A stretch of 64,000 nucleotides of DNA from Straminergon stramineum (GCA_963920665.1 OY987272.1:14575001-14639000), one strand, 5' to 3'. Positions 1 through 13,836 are shown, counted from the first letter of the stretch. Numbers and translations are program-made. The notes: generated from the sequence alone by a model not told the origin.

Positions 1-254
1 CGCCATATGGAAAGTGCCCTACATTCCAGTTACAGATTTGACGTGCTCATACCATTCTAAAGATTGAACACTTACTTTTGTATATTTGCACAACAGTCCA
101 AACCATCGCATTAGTATGAAAGGTTGGAATTTTAATTTTGTAGCAGACCTAGCAGAAATTTAATACAATTTCCCCCAATTTATGAAACTAAACTAGTGGA
201 ATACAAGCGAGGCTGAAATTTATATCGCAGTAGGAATGCGCGGGAGTCATCTTA
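1..254. other. 3' flank of APC6
   Basis: Downstream of the APC6 stop codon, which reads leftward. It probably holds the 3' UTR and the start of the neighbouring intergenic DNA. It is AT-rich and I see no second gene. I could not place a polyadenylation site with confidence. Confidence 0.4.
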
Positions 255-3200
255 TTAAGAAATGAGTGGCATTCCACTTAGTGAATAAAACTCAGCATCA
301 GGAGCTGAACTCAAACGCAAGCATTCTTCTTGAAGCGCGGTAGTAAGCATCTCAGCAGTAAAAGTATCGTCAGACTTCAATCCAAGGGCCTGCCAACAAG
401 CATTCCCATCGTCATCGCTAGTTTACAATATTGGAGTCAAGGACGTTACAGTTTAGTACATATAAAACAGATCTTACGACAACAACCACAACGTTGGACA
501 AATCGCAAGTTACAACATACCTTATGATAATAATCAATAGCTTTGCCTGTGTTTCCCTGTGTTAAAAGAGACGACAAATTCAGCAATAGTAAAGGAAGCT
601 CCCACTTCCTAAAGTTATCCTAACTAAGACCACAAATATGAAGTTCCATGACATCATTAATGCAGGCACAGGGCATGAATGTCATACAAAGAAGTATAAG
701 CGACCTCCTTACTAGATCACTTTGAGGTTTCCTGGTACTTCAGGTGTTACATGGACACAAAATTTTGTTCCACCTACGTAACCCACAAGTGACCTAATGA
801 CCCAAAGTGGCACCTTCCATATCTAAAGAAGTAGAAATAAATCATTTAGAAAACTTCACGAAGGAAACACAATATATCAATAGAAAAAAGACATTCGAAA
901 TTTGAATGTGTTTTGGAAGTTACTGTAATCGACTCTGAGATTCCGAAGTGAACTTTCTATTTTTTGTTACGGCACTTAGGAGTTTTACATCATTTAAGTA
1001 GTTAATCCATTTTAGAAGCAATGAAGACACACCTGGAGGTGGAAAGTAAAACCAAGTGCAGCATATGTACTGGCGCCTCTGGGAAATAGAGACAAGGCTC
1101 TCTCGTACATAGAAATCGCTTCAGGGTACAACCTGCATAGATCCAAATTGCTGCATCAGTAAACCGATACGGAGCTTGCAAAAGCAATAATCGTGCAGGT
1201 AAAGGGTAAAAAAACTCTGACTAGGAAGACAACATACTTAAGCTTCCTTAGACTATGGGCCAGATTCACAACGGTGGGCTCCCAAGCTTCTGTAAATGGT
1301 GGAGGAGCCAGTTGAAGAGCCTTCCTCAGGTAGCGAGAAGCTGTTTCATAACTGCCAATATCAAGATGTAATTCTTGATCAGCCTCGCAACCATGAAACG
1401 ACTGGGACAAAAGCTCTAATGCAGTCAGAAAATATTTCGTAAAGGTCACCATGTCATGATCTTTGTAACAGAAACCAAATCAGATAGTAGCTGTGCGTAG
1501 GAAGAGGATGTAAACGCCAGACTGTCTCCAGCTATTTTGAGCAAGAACTTTATGTGCTCACTAAGTGAAATTATTGACACTTACTCTCTATTGCGATAAG
1601 CCATCACGCCCATCTCATTGTAGACAAGTGGATCGGTCGGACATATGGATCTGGCTTGTAAGAAAAACTGCACAAACCAATAAGGTGTCACTTCTATGCC
1701 AACAATAGTACCAAGGTAGGAGCACTGTCCCTACAAGCCTGATTTCCATGACCAATATTCTTGAGTGATTTTTCGAGGAAAGACGAATCGAAGGTGAGAA
1801 AAAAACACTTTGAATCGAAAAACTCGGATGCCCGTACGATTAGTTATAATTTACCAACGTTGGAGCAACTAGTGATCCAAAAGATCCTTCATACTACAAT
1901 TTGCAATTGCTTTAAATTATAATTTCAATATCAAACCCTGTATTAGATCAACCAAAAGGATGCTATTTAGAACTGGAACAATTTCTTTGAATCCAATCTT
2001 TAAGGGAATGTCGTCCCAGAAATTGAGATCAACCTGAACAACTAGAAAGTGAATATTGAAACGTTACAACAAGAATGCCCACGTACTTGCTCAGCTAGAT
2101 TGAGATTATTGGTCCGCAGATATTCCATCCCAATGCAAAGCGCTGGTAAATGACAGCTGCAATTATAGATAAGGTGATAATTAGAGCAAAAAATAGTTGA
2201 CGTTAAAACAATTCATTGTTGGTCGAAACTGCAGAGAGATATCAAACTGACTCCTATCTTGTCACAAGAAACTCAGAATCTCCAAACCTATTCGAATTCC
2301 TTAATTGGCAGACAATGCTTTGTTCATTTAAGATTTGAAAGATAAGACTGTACCCTGCAAACAAGCGAGCAGCTGTGCGATAGGCAGCCATAGCCTGATC
2401 GCTCTCATCTTGAGCAGCATATGCATTGCCAAAGCCAAGCCAAGCTGGTGCGAAGGAACCTTCGAGGGTGGTTGCTTTGCTGTAATAAATAAAAGAAAAC
2501 TTCGCCATTAAGTACTAGCCAATCACTATGCTCAACGGCTTAGAAAATATATTCACATGTTCACATGTAATTCAAATCGAAGAACTCACGTAAAAACGAT
2601 GCTTCGTACACAACATGACCTCCACATGGCTTCTAAACATATTCTGAGTCATAAACCTCACGCAATCGTGCTACATTTTGCACAAGCAGCACGTGAAGAA
2701 ATGAGGCATAAACAAGTACCATAACAAGAGGACATGACAGAGGATCTATCAGATCACCAAGAGTGAAGTCAAATAGGAGCTATCTCAACCAGAAAGATCA
2801 TGCTGGTAACAATCTTTAAAATCTAATAACTTAAGATTTTGGCATGCAAACGAAGACAAGCATGCGTACCAGAAGTAGCGCCGTGCATGATCGAATTGAC
2901 GAATGCAGTAATAGTAGCAGCCCACTGCAAACCAAGATATAGCTCTGTCCAAGGCACAAAATGATAAAAAATGAAATTTCTCAGTAAAGAAAAATAAATT
3001 GTGCTACAGTAGGAAACATTCATGCAAAACTATCAGCATGGAGTGCTCAGCATACACCCTCTAGCTACGGACGACCTTCAAAAAGAAAGAGACGACCAAA
3101 AGAAATGCAAGCATGACAGTTCCGTCTAAATTTATAATAAAAATAAGCACTCAAGCATTTATTTCCCTAAATAACCCAAAATAGAGCTCAATTGAAGTGG

Positions 3201-6200
3201 AGTATGTCACACAGTCAGTTTGTACAGAAAAGCAAACAACCACGTACTTTTGGGGATATTCTTGTACCAAATTATGAGCTCTCAAGAAAAGGTCGTTTTT
3301 ACGTCCCAGCTCTAAGGCGGAAGCAATATGCAATGGCATACAATTAAGATGATAAGGGTCCTTCTCGAGAAGCCTGCATTATATCAGATGCAGATGAAAT
3401 TCAGAAAAACTTTCATGAGCAGCATATTGCAAAGCAATTCCGATTTCAAACAGCTTCAAGCAAGTCTACTAAACGCAGCAAAACACCCTTCAGAAAGGCT
3501 ATATATTACACTTACGCTTTGGTGGTGTCATAGCAGCGCTGAAATTCCCCTCGATGATATAGATAATCTGCCCTACAAGCAATTACATCATTGTTATCCT
3601 TCAATGAACAACCCACTCTATCCTCCTCTGCTCGAGATTCGTCCGGATCTTTCTCCAATTCCTGAAATTTCTCCTCGATGACTGATTCTTGTCCATACTG
3701 CATCCAGATGACAACATATTACACACAACGTTAGCCTGCTCGCCCGATTACTGGGAAAATTTCCTGGTAATTCATTGAAGAGATATTATAATATATGATT
3801 TGAAACATCTGCAATAACATTACCAGTATACAGACCTTTTTGGCACGGCATGAATATAGTAATGACAGCCAGCGGTCCTCTGGGTCGAACTTCAGGGAAC
3901 TCAGAAGGACGGTCTCTGATGGACACAAAAATAACTTAAGTGCTGAGTCCATGTGGTGACATCCAAGTTAAATCACACCGGCAACATACACCAAGTAAAA
4001 CTTAGATGAATTCAAAGTGAAAATAATCAATCCTTAGTAAGATCCCCACAATCACATCACTAAACAAGACGCCATCCAATTCGGCAAGCCTGAGACCATA
4101 TAAAATCGTAAGTACAGTGCCGGAATAGTTAAACAAGCGTCAGCATTTTTAATCGACACTAGATTCGAATAAGTCCAGCGGGCAGAACGTGGCGTAAAAA
4201 TTAATATAAGTGACTTTGAAGTGCTCTCTACTAACAATATTCAGGTGCTTTCTACTGAAGGGGATCGCAGGATTAGGCAATCATTCAATTTCCTTAGGTG
4301 TTTTCATCCTCCAAAGGCGTCCTCCCAATGGTGCATAAACGTAGCCAGGATAAATGGGATTCCTCAGAGTGGAACAGAGGCGGAGGGGATGCAACCGTAC
4401 ATGGGCCTACCTTCCTCGCTTGTCAGCATATGGTTGTCTATCAAATGCTCAAAAGCCTGCAAAAACACAATTATTGATTTCTCAAGACTAGCTGCGCCTT
4501 CATCTCAAAACAAAAAGACAAGATCAGCTCTCATCATTATATCAGGATCAAAGATTAAAAGAAGTCAGATGAAAGAATCACGGGAAGAGGATCACGGATA
4601 AGGGCCAGTATAGATGTGCGAACACATTAAAAGTTCGTGGTATTTGCGACACAATGACCTCGAAAGGCACAAGATAAACCCTAAACCTTGCTCAAGAATG
4701 AATAAATGAATAAATGCACGATCAAGAATGAGCTCACAGCACACCTCATAGCAGAACGGATCAGCCTTCAGTGCAGCTTTGTACCTAGAAAGAACAAACG
4801 CTGCTAAGAATCAGAACCTATATCCTCAGCAGAATCAGCATGACTGTGACTGAACAAGATGAACAACAGCAGCCACGAAAAATGAGAGATGAAATAAATA
4901 CTGGAGGCGAAAAAAAGAGTTCGTAGATCAAATCAGAATGCTTAGACCGGATAAACTCAAACCAACACCATGATTAACGGATTCCTTCCAGAAACTAGGA
5001 CACAATAAGTGATATGTGTATTAACTTGGTCATAACAGTGACCACTACTCTCTTGCTAGGTTCCTAACAACCAGGTATATGGATTAGTAAATGAGACGGC
5101 AAATACCATCGTAATGCTCGAGCTCTATTCTCCAAAGCTTCGAAGGCACGTCCTCGCAATAGACATATTGCTGCACCAATCTGTATGGAGAAATGTTATG
5201 CTAAACACAAGCAATTTCTTCAGAGAAGAACCCAAAGTATGCAGTAGCAGAACACACAACGTACTCACATTTATCTCCCGTTCTTCAGCGTTCTTGTCGA
5301 GTAATTCAGTGTCTTGGTCATCTGCCACCAGCACGTTGCCTTCTTCATCAACTTCGTTATCACCAAGCATTAGCAAACACTCATCCCACTCTTTAACCTC
5401 CTCCTACAAACAAGTCCAAAATGTCAGATATGCACACTAACCTCTATCCAAACTTTCAAACGAAAAAAGATACTAGGCATGATTCAAACTTAAGCATCCG
5501 CGTATCCAGTCTTCCTGGTAAGAGGAAGAGGTACTTCTCGATACTTAGAGGTTATAGCTCAAGGTCGCTGCCTTTAGGAACTGAGAAGCGGATTCACATC
5601 GACCGATAGGATCCCACCGGCAGCAAGTTGACTTCTTCGCGAATCGCCTAGTGTAATTTCCAGAGAGTGTAAATGCAGTATTTTAACGAGATGGCAAGGC
5701 ATGACACAGACAAAGTTTACCAAACATTTGGCAGCAAGATAACGGAAGCGCAAGTCAGCAGTGACAAGGTTATGCCTCCGTAATAAATGTAGTGCTCTCC
5801 GGTACTGCTTTCCGAGGTACAATGCCTGTGCCTGTATTCCATAAACAATTCGGTTAGATGTGCATCCCAAAATGGACAGAATTCCCAGCCCACTAACGGT
5901 ATGCGTATGACATATTACAAAATGGGACAAAGTTTCTTTAAACAATATCGTTTCTATGAGTATTCGAAGAAATCGCTAATAATAGTTTGAAATAGAGTCA
6001 GTGGAAACAGGTATTCTTCAATCTCATATTCCTGAATTCGACTAAGAAAGTTTTATCCTCGAGAGAAGGGAGACTGCATTGCTCATTATGAAATAGAGTT
6101 TTGACACTCGTGAGAATTGAAAAAATGCCCGCTCTAAGAGCAAGAACTGCAACATGCCTACACCCGAGATTGACATTGATTGAAGCACTTAAACCCTAAA

Positions 6201-6915
6201 CCCAAGATGAAACCCAAGATGAAACTGCTCGTAAAGTGACAACGGGTACCTCCACGAGCTTGGATGTGAGGAGAAAAGGACATTTAATAACTCTAAAGGG
6301 AAATCTTCATCAACTTCCAGCCTAACGGTTCCAAAACACAACATAGATAGAACCTAATCCAATAAACTGATCCAAGACGGTAAAAGCTAACGTGGAAAAT
6401 ACTCAGAAAAAGTTGAAGAAAATAGAAAAAACAAAGCAAATTACATCTCAATGGAGATTTGGATCAGTCAGACCATTCTCACACCACTGGTCAACTAAAA
6501 AACCCTAAACTATCAGAAAATTAAGTCATTCGAACCTTAAACACAATTAGGAGCAGAGCATTGTCAGCTGAGGAAGAAGTACTGCAGCACAAGTCAAGCA
6601 AAGTCCCAAACAAAATTCGCAGCTTCAGATTGCTCTGAGGGAACTAAATAAATTCAATTTAAGACGATCGAAGACCTAAATAAAGCTTTAAAATTTGCAT
6701 ATTCAAAAATTGCGTTCGAAATTGCGCAACGCCGCAACAGCAAATGACCATGAAAGAGGGCGTTAAAAATGGCTTGCCTGCATGTACAAATCCTGCGTCG
6801 CATTTCCAGCCAACGTCGCGAGCTTGTCAGCGAAGAAGATGGCGGACGAGTACAAATGCTTCCCCAAGCAATCCCTCACCACCGCCCGCAGTTTCTCCAC
6901 CTCCTCTTCTCTCAT
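255..6915 (-). CDS. APC6: Anaphase-promoting complex subunit 6 (CDC16 homologue), 17 exons
   Basis: TPR scaffold subunit of the APC/C ubiquitin ligase, which drives mitotic exit in the nucleus and cytosol. Exons from 5' to 3', all minus strand: 6915-6778, 5831-5721, 5403-5269, 5180-5107, 4784-4745, 4456-4411, 3915-3836, 3697-3516, 3373-3248, 2944-2870, 2479-2354, 2156-2087, 1667-1585, 1351-1238, 1132-1033, 556-521, 389-255. Phases agree at every junction and the sum is 1671 nt (556 aa); the Arabidopsis protein is about 543 aa. Diagnostic stretches are MREEEVEKLRAVVRDC at the N-terminus, AQALYLGKQYRRA, DLRFRYLAAKCL, DQAMAAYRTAARLF, DPLVYNEMGV and EAWEPTVVNLAHS. The start is the first ATG that gives the conserved MREE N-terminus. 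Intron 1 begins with GC instead of GT (CAG|GCAAGC), a known minor splice class. Exons of 40, 46 and 36 nt are very short. No frameshift or in-frame stop was found, so the gene looks functional. The identity comes from remembered family sequence, not from a search. Confidence 0.93.
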
Positions 6916-7340
6916 ACTGCTCTATTCAACTTGAACTTTTCGAATTTCCAGCTTCGATTCCTCTTCCACAAACGCAAGACTTCGATCACCCTGACCTTGG
7001 ACTACACGAATTCGCCCGCGACGGCAACTTCGCTCAGAAAATACTTATAAAAACACTTTCGCGATATTCGTGAAGGACTTTGTTTTCAGTTCAGCACTAC
7101 TTTTACAATCACAGAATCGTGTGGAACCCTAATGGTTCAATCCATCAAAATGATAAGCAGCATGGCGATCAAAGAGTTGAATGCCCGGCAAAGTTTGAAT
7201 TGGAGAGGAGACAGAAAGGCGACGAAAACGCAGTTTAGCGCGCGAGAGCGGGGCGACGAGATGTGTGCCATTCGTTGACGAGGACGAAGCTTTTTACCGT
7301 CGAAGGACGGAAACCTATCCCCATGCTAAGGTAAGAGCTC
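6916..7340 (-). promoter_or_regulatory. APC6 5' UTR and promoter region
   Basis: Sequence upstream of the APC6 start codon. It is richer in GC than the DNA to its right and contains a CG-rich patch around 7215-7260 and an AACCCTAATGG motif near 7125. A near copy of that motif with its flank (TCGTGTGGAACCCTWATGG) recurs at about 7816-7834. The transcription start was not located. Confidence 0.4.
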
Positions 7341-9519
7341 CATAAAGCGACCATTTACCATCTCAATTCAGATAGGGAGTTTGACTTCTTGAAATATTTT
7401 CAGTAAATATTTTTGAAAGATAAATGGAATTGGCATCTAGCCTAAGTCAATTCATATTTTTTTTATTACTTTGCCAAATTAGCATCTGTAAATTTTGGAG
7501 TTGGATTTACATATGGTTTTAAAAGTGTCCACATTCTAATATGTTCACTACTAGTACATCACCAAATGTAATTGGTATACTAAAAAAAGCCATACGCACC
7601 TTTGTGATAAACTTCTAAGACCCAAGTGACCCAAAAGTGTTTTTTGGAGTGAGAAAAGCAGAAATAACTCATGATTTGAGATAAATTAGAAGGGACTTAG
7701 GAATTGGAGGTTCCTAAAATTTTTTATTATGAATTAGAGAAATTCAATGTAAAAATAAAATTTCATGCAAAAATTATTTGTATTATATATAACTAAAGAA
7801 TGGAGTGGAACAAAATCGTGTGGAACCCTTATGGTTGAGTCAATTGACCTTGTTATCAATCCACGACCACACAACCAAGAAACTAGACCTATCACTGTGC
7901 CCAAGGTCTAATACAAGCCTAGTCGATTTTCCACCTACCTCCAACTACACTGTCCACTTGACTATAGTGTTTAGCAAAGCAAATCTCTTCTACTAGATAT
8001 GCTTTATGTATGATTTGACATAATTTCAGATTTCAATTCTAATACTTTTAGCTTGAACCATATAACTTATTTTAATTCACAACTGGATTTTATCAATTCA
8101 CTTTACATGCTACACTTGGTGCAATTGGACCATGTCTATTTGGGTCAGACAAGTAAAATTCAACCAATGCTCTATCAATTAGACATACTTGGGCATTTGG
8201 ATTTACACTTAAGAACTTTATTCCATTTGACAAACAACCAAGATCTATTATTCTCTAGTAGAATGCTCATTGTTTTATATCTATTTGATGAACTTCACAC
8301 ATGTATTACTTGCATCCAATCAGTAATTCAACTAGCATCACAATTTTACAGTTAACTTGACAGAAATATCAATCTGCAGTTGTTACCAACCCCCACTCCT
8401 GGATACAATAATGTAGAATTTAATTCATAATAATTTAATACTTGGGCTGGACAATTTGATTTTTCCTAAGATTGAATAATTCAACACTTCACACACATAG
8501 CGCCACCTTGTTGAATTAACCAATGCAAATTGAATGAATTTCTCACATGGACATACATTGCATATTGGGCATAGAGTTAATACTTAACCATTGGATCACT
8601 CCAGCAATTCGACATTTGGCATACAACCATCCATAAGTCTATTACACTAGACGTCAATTAGTTAACACTATATGCCTCACATTCCTACAACTGAATGGAC
8701 TGATGCAACACAGTACAAAACACTTCTACACTTATTAATTAACTATTCTAAGAAATCGTCAGTTTGTCCCCACAATTCCAATCTGGATTCTCAGCCCACT
8801 AGCCAAATGGATTACTCCACCAATAATCACTCAACCTCACAACTTCGAAATCATATTAGTCACACTTGGCTCTTAATCAATTAATTTACTCCATAATTCT
8901 ATTACACAACTTTCATACTTAAAAATTACACAATCAAGTTGACAATATTCTTAGTCCCTCATACAAGCACTAGTACACAGTCAACTAGCCTGTAAATTCA
9001 AACACATATACATATATAGAGATTGAATAATAATTAGAAATACAAGTACCAATTTCCACACAACAATTAGATAATCACACAGTGATACAATTCACCAAGT
9101 CGACTTGACTCCCACTCCACAGTTCCACACCACAGTACCACCGTCGAATCACTCAACCTAATAGACAAGTACAACTTTCTCAACAAAAACGAATGGACAA
9201 ATACAAATTTAAGGCTTTGAGAATTTTTACAAAACTAAGTCGCAAGAGTATAGTGAGTCATACAACTTGGTATGAACTAAACAAAAATCAAATCAACCTT
9301 TGGACTTGTAGTCCCAAAATTGGAAAGAAGACTTTTCATAGAGAGCTAAAACTATTCAATTTGACTTTTAAATTTACATCAATTCGCCTTGCTTCAAATC
9401 CCAACAAATCCACCCATTCAATTCTAATGAAAGATTTATATTGCTAATTGACTTACTAATGGAAATGAGGCAAATTGACAACCACAATTTACACTTGAAA
9501 AATCAAATTGACACAAACA
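7341..9519. other. AT-rich intergenic DNA, no gene recognised
   Basis: Roughly 2.2 kb with only short open frames that have no coding character. Apart from the repeated AACCCTWATGG-containing motif near 7816, I see no structured repeat or RNA gene. Confidence 0.5.
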
Positions 9520-9851
9520 TTAGATGAGAATGAGCTCCTGCGGAAGACTGCGAGTTCCCAGAAGTTCTAAGACTGTGGGAACTCGGCCAGAGCAGCTCGC
9601 TGACGTGGTCAGCCGGCGGCCACGTCGGATAATAATAAAAAATTAATTTTTAAATATTTTTTTTGAAAAAAAAATTAATTTTTTAATATTTTTTTTTAAT
9701 TTTTAATTTTTTAATATTTTTTTAAAATTTTTAAAATTTTTTAATTTTTTAATAATTTTTTAATATTTTTAAATTCTGGACAGCCCTGGCTGGTTCCCAG
9801 CCTTGGGAACTGGCCTGAAACGGCCCTCCAGGGCAGCTGAATCCCATCTAA
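9520..9851. mobile_element. Harbinger/Tourist-type MITE with hairpin ends and AT-rich core
   Basis: The ends are imperfect inverted repeats: GATGAGAATGAGCTCCTG on the left and, read from the other side, GATGGGATTCAGCTGCCC. They are flanked by TTA and TAA, as expected for a PIF/Harbinger target duplication. Inside each end is a GC-rich hairpin: GAGTTCCCA pairs with TGGGAACTC at about 9549-9586, and GTTCCCA pairs with TGGGAAC at about 9792-9812. The 150-bp centre is almost pure A and T. There is no open frame, so it is non-autonomous. The superfamily is inferred from target size only. Confidence 0.65.
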
Positions 9852-10863
9852 TGATTTAAAAATTTATAGCACTACAGAATTGCAAAAGAATCTTTAAATT
9901 CTTGCAATATCAACTATAGATCATCCTAATTTTTTGCACATCCATTGCCTATTAGTCAATCTTCAATTTGCTATGATTATCCAATCTATTCTACTAAAAC
10001 CATAGTGCCACAATTTTCCGTTCATGCAAAGTCTCACATTTTCATCCACATTGCTTTTCATCCATTTGATCTTATTAAACTTAATGACTTTCCCAAACTT
10101 CTCAAAGAAACTTGCAAATTGATAAAATCTTTTTGGTGCCATTGCATTGCAATGGGAATGGAACTTGTTCTTCTATAAGTGAAATATAGTAAGAAACTCC
10201 TACATTGCTATCATTTTGTTTTCTTTCATTGCTCAATTGCATTGTTTAGATTTATTTCAATGCTTGTGTGATTTAGGTTACACCGGGTCAATGCTTTTGG
10301 GAAGAAAATCTTTGGTATAGAATTTTCGTTTGACACTTGAATGCAAAATTTGCAAGGAAACACCCTCCCTCCATCAACAATATTTTGTATGTGACGTCAT
10401 TATTCAAGTGGAGAGCATTTTCAAGGCACATTGATAGATCAAGCCATGCTATGTGAGATATGTATGTGTAAAAAGATCTAAATAAATACAAGTTGAGTAC
10501 GGGTTGTAATATTATCAAATTGCCTTAGTTTTTGTTAGCACATGAGAAACAATTTGAATACATTTAACATGTATTTTGTGGACTCTATTTGAGTAAATTG
10601 CCAATTGATTTTCAAGTATTTTTGTTAGCAAGTGTTGATTGTAAATGTTCCCAAACTTGAACCAAAGCTTTCATGGTCAAACAGTGAATGTTGATAAACA
10701 AGAATCAATTATAGTGGTTGCTAATTCACTATTTGGTGTTCATAACTTAAAATCTTTATTGTATTGTCTCATAGTAAACACATTGTTAACGTTAGTCCAT
10801 CCACCTTGATGAATTCCAAATTCTATTTTCTGTTAGTCTCTCATCCTTGGCTCTAGCTATATG
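9852..10863. other. AT-rich intergenic DNA, nothing recognised
   Basis: About 1 kb with no coding signal, repeat pair or RNA gene that I can support. Confidence 0.45.
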
Positions 10864-11063
10864 CACTAGAAGAAATCCATGTTTTAGGTGACAGATTTTT
10901 TGTAACATTCACTATAGCAAACCATGTTTTTATATCAACAAAAACTTCCAACGTATTAACAAAGTGATGTTACATTCAACATTTCTGTTGACATAAAAAA
11001 TGGGTTGATATAGTAGATGTCACCAAAAATTAGTCATCTAAACATGGGTTTTTTTTTACAATG
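10864..11063. mobile_element. CACTA-like MITE, 200 bp
   Basis: The left end reads CACTAGAAGAAATCCATG and continues TTTTAGGTGAC. The right end, reversed, reads CATTGTAAAAAAAAACCCAT and continues GTTTAGATGAC. The CCATGTTTWRGRTGAC core is shared by both ends. It has no coding capacity. Related CACTA-type ends occur at 26886. The left end gives a canonical CACTA start but the right gives CATTG, so the superfamily call is tentative. Confidence 0.5.
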
Positions 11064-11139
11064 ACATATAAGCCATTAGGCTTCTATTATATTCATTCTT
11101 GATGAATTAGTATGTTTATATGTGTACTTTGTGTATAGT

Positions 11140-11775
11140 GAGATATAGTATCAAAGCGATCTAAGTTGTGAAATGTGAACATCTATTGAGAATCTGTCTT
11201 TTTATCTTGCAAGAACTATACAATTTTTTCATTGCCTTCTAATATTTGATTACAAAACATCTTTAGTTAGCTTATTCATAAGTCTACTTGGAAACAATTC
11301 TTTTTTTTACTTCTTTTGTTGTGTCTAATTGTGTAAGTTACTCAACATCATGTCAAAAGACTATGTAGTTCTTAAGGAGGCCAAGCTAACCCATTCATCC
11401 AACTTTCACTTATAGAAGTACATGATACCCCATATAGCACAGAAGGAGAAACTTTGGTTGATCCTCTGTGGTCATGCCTCTAGTTCGGAAAAGAAAGATT
11501 TAGATGATGTGAACAAAGATGGTTCCAAGGATGATATGATAGATTGTTTGATGTACATAATTACTATATCCATCTCACAAATTCTTTGGTCTCAACTCAC
11601 GGAATTCCAAGAGTCAAAAAGTCTATGGGAATTGTTGTGTAGGTCCTCTAAAATTAACAATGATAACTACAAGTTTGATCTCCTAAATCGATTGGATCTT
11701 ATCTCCTTCTCCCAAAGCTAAGGTGTGGAAGCTTACTTCTCTCAATTCAAATAGACCGTTGCTTAGTGTGGGTGC
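11140..11775 (+). mobile_element. Ty1-copia retrotransposon relic: primer-binding site and gag fragment
   Basis: AGTATCAAAGC at about 11148 resembles the TGGTATCAGAGC primer-binding site used by plant copia elements. From about 11350 a translated stretch has the copia gag pattern: a NF..W-like start, then KLWLILCGHA (residues 11-20 of the open stretch at 11422), DDMIDCLMYIITISIS, ESKSLWELL, and a final LNRLDLISF. Stops interrupt it before 11422 and after 11718. It is a decayed, non-functional copy. No LTR pair was found, so its outer limits are unknown. Confidence 0.5.
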
Positions 11776-13610
11776 TTGATTGCCACCCTTGGAATTAAAT
11801 AAACATAATTGTGTTATTGTATTGTCCAATTGTCCTATAGGTATTTATACATTAAATCCAAATATGCCTTCCAAGTAATGGATCTTTAGCATAGTTCTAA
11901 TCTGAATTCCCTAATTGAAAACATAATCCACTTCAAACAAATTAGTAAATGGATTTGGCCTTAGGATTTATTTTCCAAGTTAGGACCATAGAAGTTAATT
12001 AATCAAGGAAACAAATTAATTTAGTTTGTAGTGTTTTTAATACCCTTTTCAAAATGATAAAGAACTCTCAAATCCAATTTTCTTATGACAAGATAATTGT
12101 GGATGAAGTTTGGTTTCTAATCTAATGGTTAAAACTTCATCCATCATTTGTTTCTATGCTAACTATTGAAATCCACTTTTAGTTTTTGGGTTATCTTCTA
12201 TTTTTTATCTTCTTCTTCCTAAGTTTTGAAGCCCAATTGGTTTGGTTGACTTTCATCCAAATTCCTTTGAACTTTGATCAATTCTTTATCTTACTCTAAC
12301 TTCTTCAATATTAATCTAGTTTCTAAGGTTAAACAAGTTTTGGAACCCTAAAATTATGCTCTAAAAGATTTCAACCTAACTTATTCCTAAGATTCCTTTT
12401 AAAGCTTCCTTGTAATTCCCTATTGTTCCAACTACTCTTTTAATTTTTAATCCTACTTGCCATTTTTAAGTCTAAATAAATTTAAAGTAAAAGTTATTAC
12501 ATTTACCTTCCAAAAAAGTTTAAACATTTATACTTTTGACTTTCCTAGCAAAATTTATTAACAGATGAAGTTTGACTAGCAACAGATTCATCAAACTTCA
12601 TCCATCAATCTCTTTTACCTTTTACTTTTGAAATTGACTTTCCTTTTCACTTTTCACTTCTACATCTACTCTAGATTCTAAGATTCCTTTCTTGATTCTT
12701 TTAGATGACTTCCTAATTTTTCATCTACTTTTCTAACTACTTTTCATCTTAGCATAACTTTTGGAGTTTTTGTCTATTTTTATATTTAATGACTTTTTGG
12801 AAAGCTACTAACTTTTCCTAACTACATTTATGCTTAAACCATACTTTCCTAACAATCCTAATGGTCTGACTCTAAGTTGTGACTTCTAACACTAATGTTT
12901 AACTTAATCTAATTTTTTGGGGGGTAAATCAAAGCAAAGACAAGTAATTTACGAACTTACCTCAAGATCCACAACTCCCAAATTCAAGTTGTCATGCATT
13001 GCAATTTCATCATCGTAGCATATTCCTTCCACTTCCATTTTGTTTTGCTTCTTGAAATGTTTGGTGAAATTGGTAGTTCGTTGGAAGAGTTTAAAGACTC
13101 TTTCTAGCTTGTCCCTACTCTTTTCTTTTCCTTTTCCTTCCTTCTAATTTTCTCTTTTTCTCTCTACATAATTTTTGTAAATGAAATCCTATCAAATCTA
13201 ATCTATAAATTCCTTGCAAATGTTTCAAAAAGTAACAAATGCTTGAAGAGAAGTAGATTTGACTTCTATGAACTATGAACTAATTCCTAGAATCTAAAAA
13301 GTCAACTATTTTTCTTCTTTGTTTTATCTGTTTGTATTTAAACCAACTTCCAAACCTCAAACCACAAGTTAAATATTCCAAATGGATGGTCCAACCTTGC
13401 CTAGACTTTCTCCTACGATTTTAAGCTCTTTAAATACCAAACATACATACAAGTTCACTATACTTGTTTATGATCTTCTAGCCTGGATACAGAGTGTGGT
13501 TCTAAGAGCTTGAATGTGTTGAATTTCTGTTTCTAGTTGGAAATAGAGCTCAAGGTCAATCAAGGCCTAGATGAGCAACTTTAGCTTGATGTAATACAAT
13601 CTATCACAAT
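11776..13610. other. AT-rich intergenic DNA, nothing recognised
   Basis: T- and C-rich sequence with no convincing frame on either strand. A short imperfect inverted pair around GATGAAGTTTGA occurs near 12565 and 12588-12603. Confidence 0.4.
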
Positions 13611-13836
13611 GTCCAGGAAGAACTAGCAGCTAGTTCAAAGTTAGCCATGGAATTGGTAAAAAAATTGGTTGCAATTTGAAAACATTGATAGAAAACCTTT
13701 GGGAAAACCCCCAAACATCAATTTTGAATGGAAAATAGAGAAAATAATTGGACTCCGTACTTGAAAAATCGGCTCAATTTGGGAATTGAAAGAAAATAGC
13801 CGGAAAAACTCAAAAAACTTTCTGAAATGTTGATTT
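13611..13836. repeat. Dispersed repeat also found in intron 2 of the SPH gene
   Basis: This segment aligns in the same orientation with 31735-31937. The clearest stretch is 13735-13830 against 31850-31930, sharing AGAGAAAATAA at the start and GGAAAAAYTCAAAAAA at the end. The adjoining SPH exons are not duplicated, so it is a dispersed repeat and not a second gene copy. Confidence 0.55.
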
